Origin: Mucilaginibacter sp. UBA5151
GTDB lineage: Bacteria; Bacteroidota; Bacteroidia; Sphingobacteriales; Sphingobacteriaceae
Reading direction: 5' to 3'
Length of the DNA stretch: 49,270 bases
Assembly: GCA_002413785.1 (NCBI GenBank)
Contig: DHXR01000046.1
Location: 1 to 49,270, forward strand
Below, in pieces: positions 48,588-49,270 of this stretch. Position numbers and translations under genes: made by a program. Below the pieces are notes generated by a model, which was given only the letters and a program-made list of their open reading frames with translations, searched no databases and was not told the DNA's origin. Within the stretch, counting starts at the first letter, position 1. Every line of letters starts with the position of its first letter.

Positions 48588-49097
48588 TCACCCCTCCTTC
48601 TTCAACGCCCGCAGCATCTGCCCGTAGTTCCATTTACGCAGCAGCGCGTTAACCGTATTAACGATGCGTTTGGCGCGGGTCTCACTGGTTTTTGCGCCAT
48701 CGATCCATTTTATAAAATAATCCCGGTGCGATTTGGGCAAACTGTTGAAAAAATCAAGGGCTTCGGGTTCAAAATCAAAACATTCCTGCAGATCGTCGGG
48801 CACTTCAACTTTATAATCGGTATCCTCCCCGATACATACATGCAGCATGGCCCCGGCATTTTTATGGATACCTTTCCTGATCTCCGCTTTTAAAGGCATA
48901 ACAAAAGTGCCATCGCCCATAGGCATTAAAGCAATGCCATTAATGGCAAACCCATCCAGCATCCCCCGCACCCTGAAGGGTTTTTTATTACCGGGCTTTA
49001 ACTCCTGCGCCATATCGGCGCTGATGGCAATATAGCTCCACCCGGTTTTTTCGCCCTGCTCACCAAATTGCAGCATTATGGTGTTGAATTCAATCAT
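48588..49097 (-). CDS. YdeI/OmpD-associated family protein with DUF1905 domain
   Basis: A 169-residue cytoplasmic protein. The N-terminal 95 residues form a DUF1905 barrel (GWSYIAISADMAQEL, FRVRGMLDGFAINGIALMPMGDGTFVMPL, AGAMLHVCIGED). The C-terminal part (about 118-165, FDFEPEALDFFNSLPKSHRDYFIKWIDGAKTSETRAKRI) is the YdeI/OmdA helical domain, with its x-x-R-x-x-F/Y-x-x-W-I-x-x-A-K-x-x-E-T-R-x-x-R signature. The family is linked to bacteriocin or peptide protection in some bacteria. The role here is unproven. Confidence 0.85.
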   Translation of the reverse strand: MIEFNTIMLQFGEQGEKTGWSYIAISADMAQELKPGNKKPFRVRGMLDGFAINGIALMPMGDGTFVMPLKAEIRKGIHKNAGAMLHVCIGEDTDYKVEVPDDLQECFDFEPEALDFFNSLPKSHRDYFIKWIDGAKTSETRAKRIVNTVNALLRKWNYGQMLRALKKEG

Positions 49098-49102
49098 TTT
49101 AT

Positions 49103-49270
49103 CAAAGGTAAAAGGATAAAGGTGAAAGGATAAAGGTAAAAAGTGAAAGGAAGAAAAAATCCGCCACGTGCTTTTGCCGGAACTTTATACAAAAGTAAAC
49201 CCTTTTATGCTTTTTACTCAAGGCCGCCGTTTCACCTTTCACCTTTCACCTTTTGCCTTTATCCTTTACC
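49103..49270. repeat. inverted pair of 7-nt word repeats (GGTGAAA/GGATAAA), cut by window edge
   Basis: The left run ggtaaaa, ggataaa, ggtgaaa, ggataaa, ggtaaaa, agtgaaa (49106-49150) is followed after about 80 bases by the inverted run ttcacct, ttcacct, ttcacct, tttgcct, ttatcct, ttacc to the last base. It starts about 10 bases upstream of the YdeI-like start codon. Confidence 0.88.

Overview
The window looks like chromosomal DNA of a Bacteroidota bacterium, most likely family Sphingobacteriaceae and close to Mucilaginibacter. The signs are: promoters of the form TTTG-N19/20-TAnnTTTG; few Shine-Dalgarno sites; families typical of the phylum (PorT-like barrel, DUF4403, long M14 and S8 peptidases, GH35, DUF2157, ParE/HigB/MntA-HepT modules); tRNA-like genes without encoded CCA; and many palindromic intergenic repeats. 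The genus is inferred from memory of such proteins, not from a search. I see no prophage, conjugative element or intact transposase.

Layout. 0-9.4 kb: solitary antitoxin, hairpin-rich repeat element, ComA-like phosphosulfolactate synthase, TPR protein, ALDH7 dehydrogenase, secreted subtilase, ABC exporter pair. 9.4-16.3 kb: pyruvate dehydrogenase E1 beta with a clear promoter; a toxin-antitoxin patch (collapsed DUF4160 with DUF2442, then MntA-HepT); a 42-bp hairpin array; tex; an Lrp/AsnC regulator; and two tandem tRNA-like RNA genes with their own promoter and terminator. 16.3-26.5 kb: outer-membrane barrel, CsbD-like protein, S41 protease, three tandem secreted paralogues, SGNH hydrolase, prolyl oligopeptidase, DUF2157 protein, lipoprotein, LysE-type exporter. 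26.6-37 kb: orphan antitoxin, a murF carrying two in-frame repeat insertions, recQ, M14 peptidase, DUF4403 lipoprotein, GluQ-RS, broken homocysteine methyltransferase. 37-49 kb: a MITE with target duplication, sodium symporter, GNAT, transposase scrap, aldose epimerase, topoisomerase subunit A with a repeat-derived tail, HigBA, GH35 beta-galactosidase, TPR protein, ParDE-like pair, YdeI-like protein.

Most genes are ordinary housekeeping or envelope genes in short units. The unusual layer is the DNA between, and sometimes inside, them. Three kinds of repeat recur. (1) 'Word' repeats: runs of imperfect 7-, 8-, 9- or longer-nt words, with the word differing between loci, usually laid out as inverted pairs filling intergenic gaps right up to stop codons. 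(2) Palindromic REP/MITE-like elements, one with a 6-bp target duplication. (3) Nested palindromes. Members of these classes also lie inside reading frames: twice in murF, and once in the topoisomerase A tail, where the codon that would be TAA is GAA or CAA. A repeat copy also supplies the apparent GTG start of tex.

The best candidate for an undescribed system is the tandem pair of class II tRNA-like RNAs (15817-16074). They have canonical acceptor and T arms, a conserved core, a GUC triplet at the anticodon position and an oversized, covarying, two-tier variable arm. The window also encodes a GluQ-RS, an enzyme family that acts on the QUC anticodon of tRNA-Asp; a link between the two is speculative.
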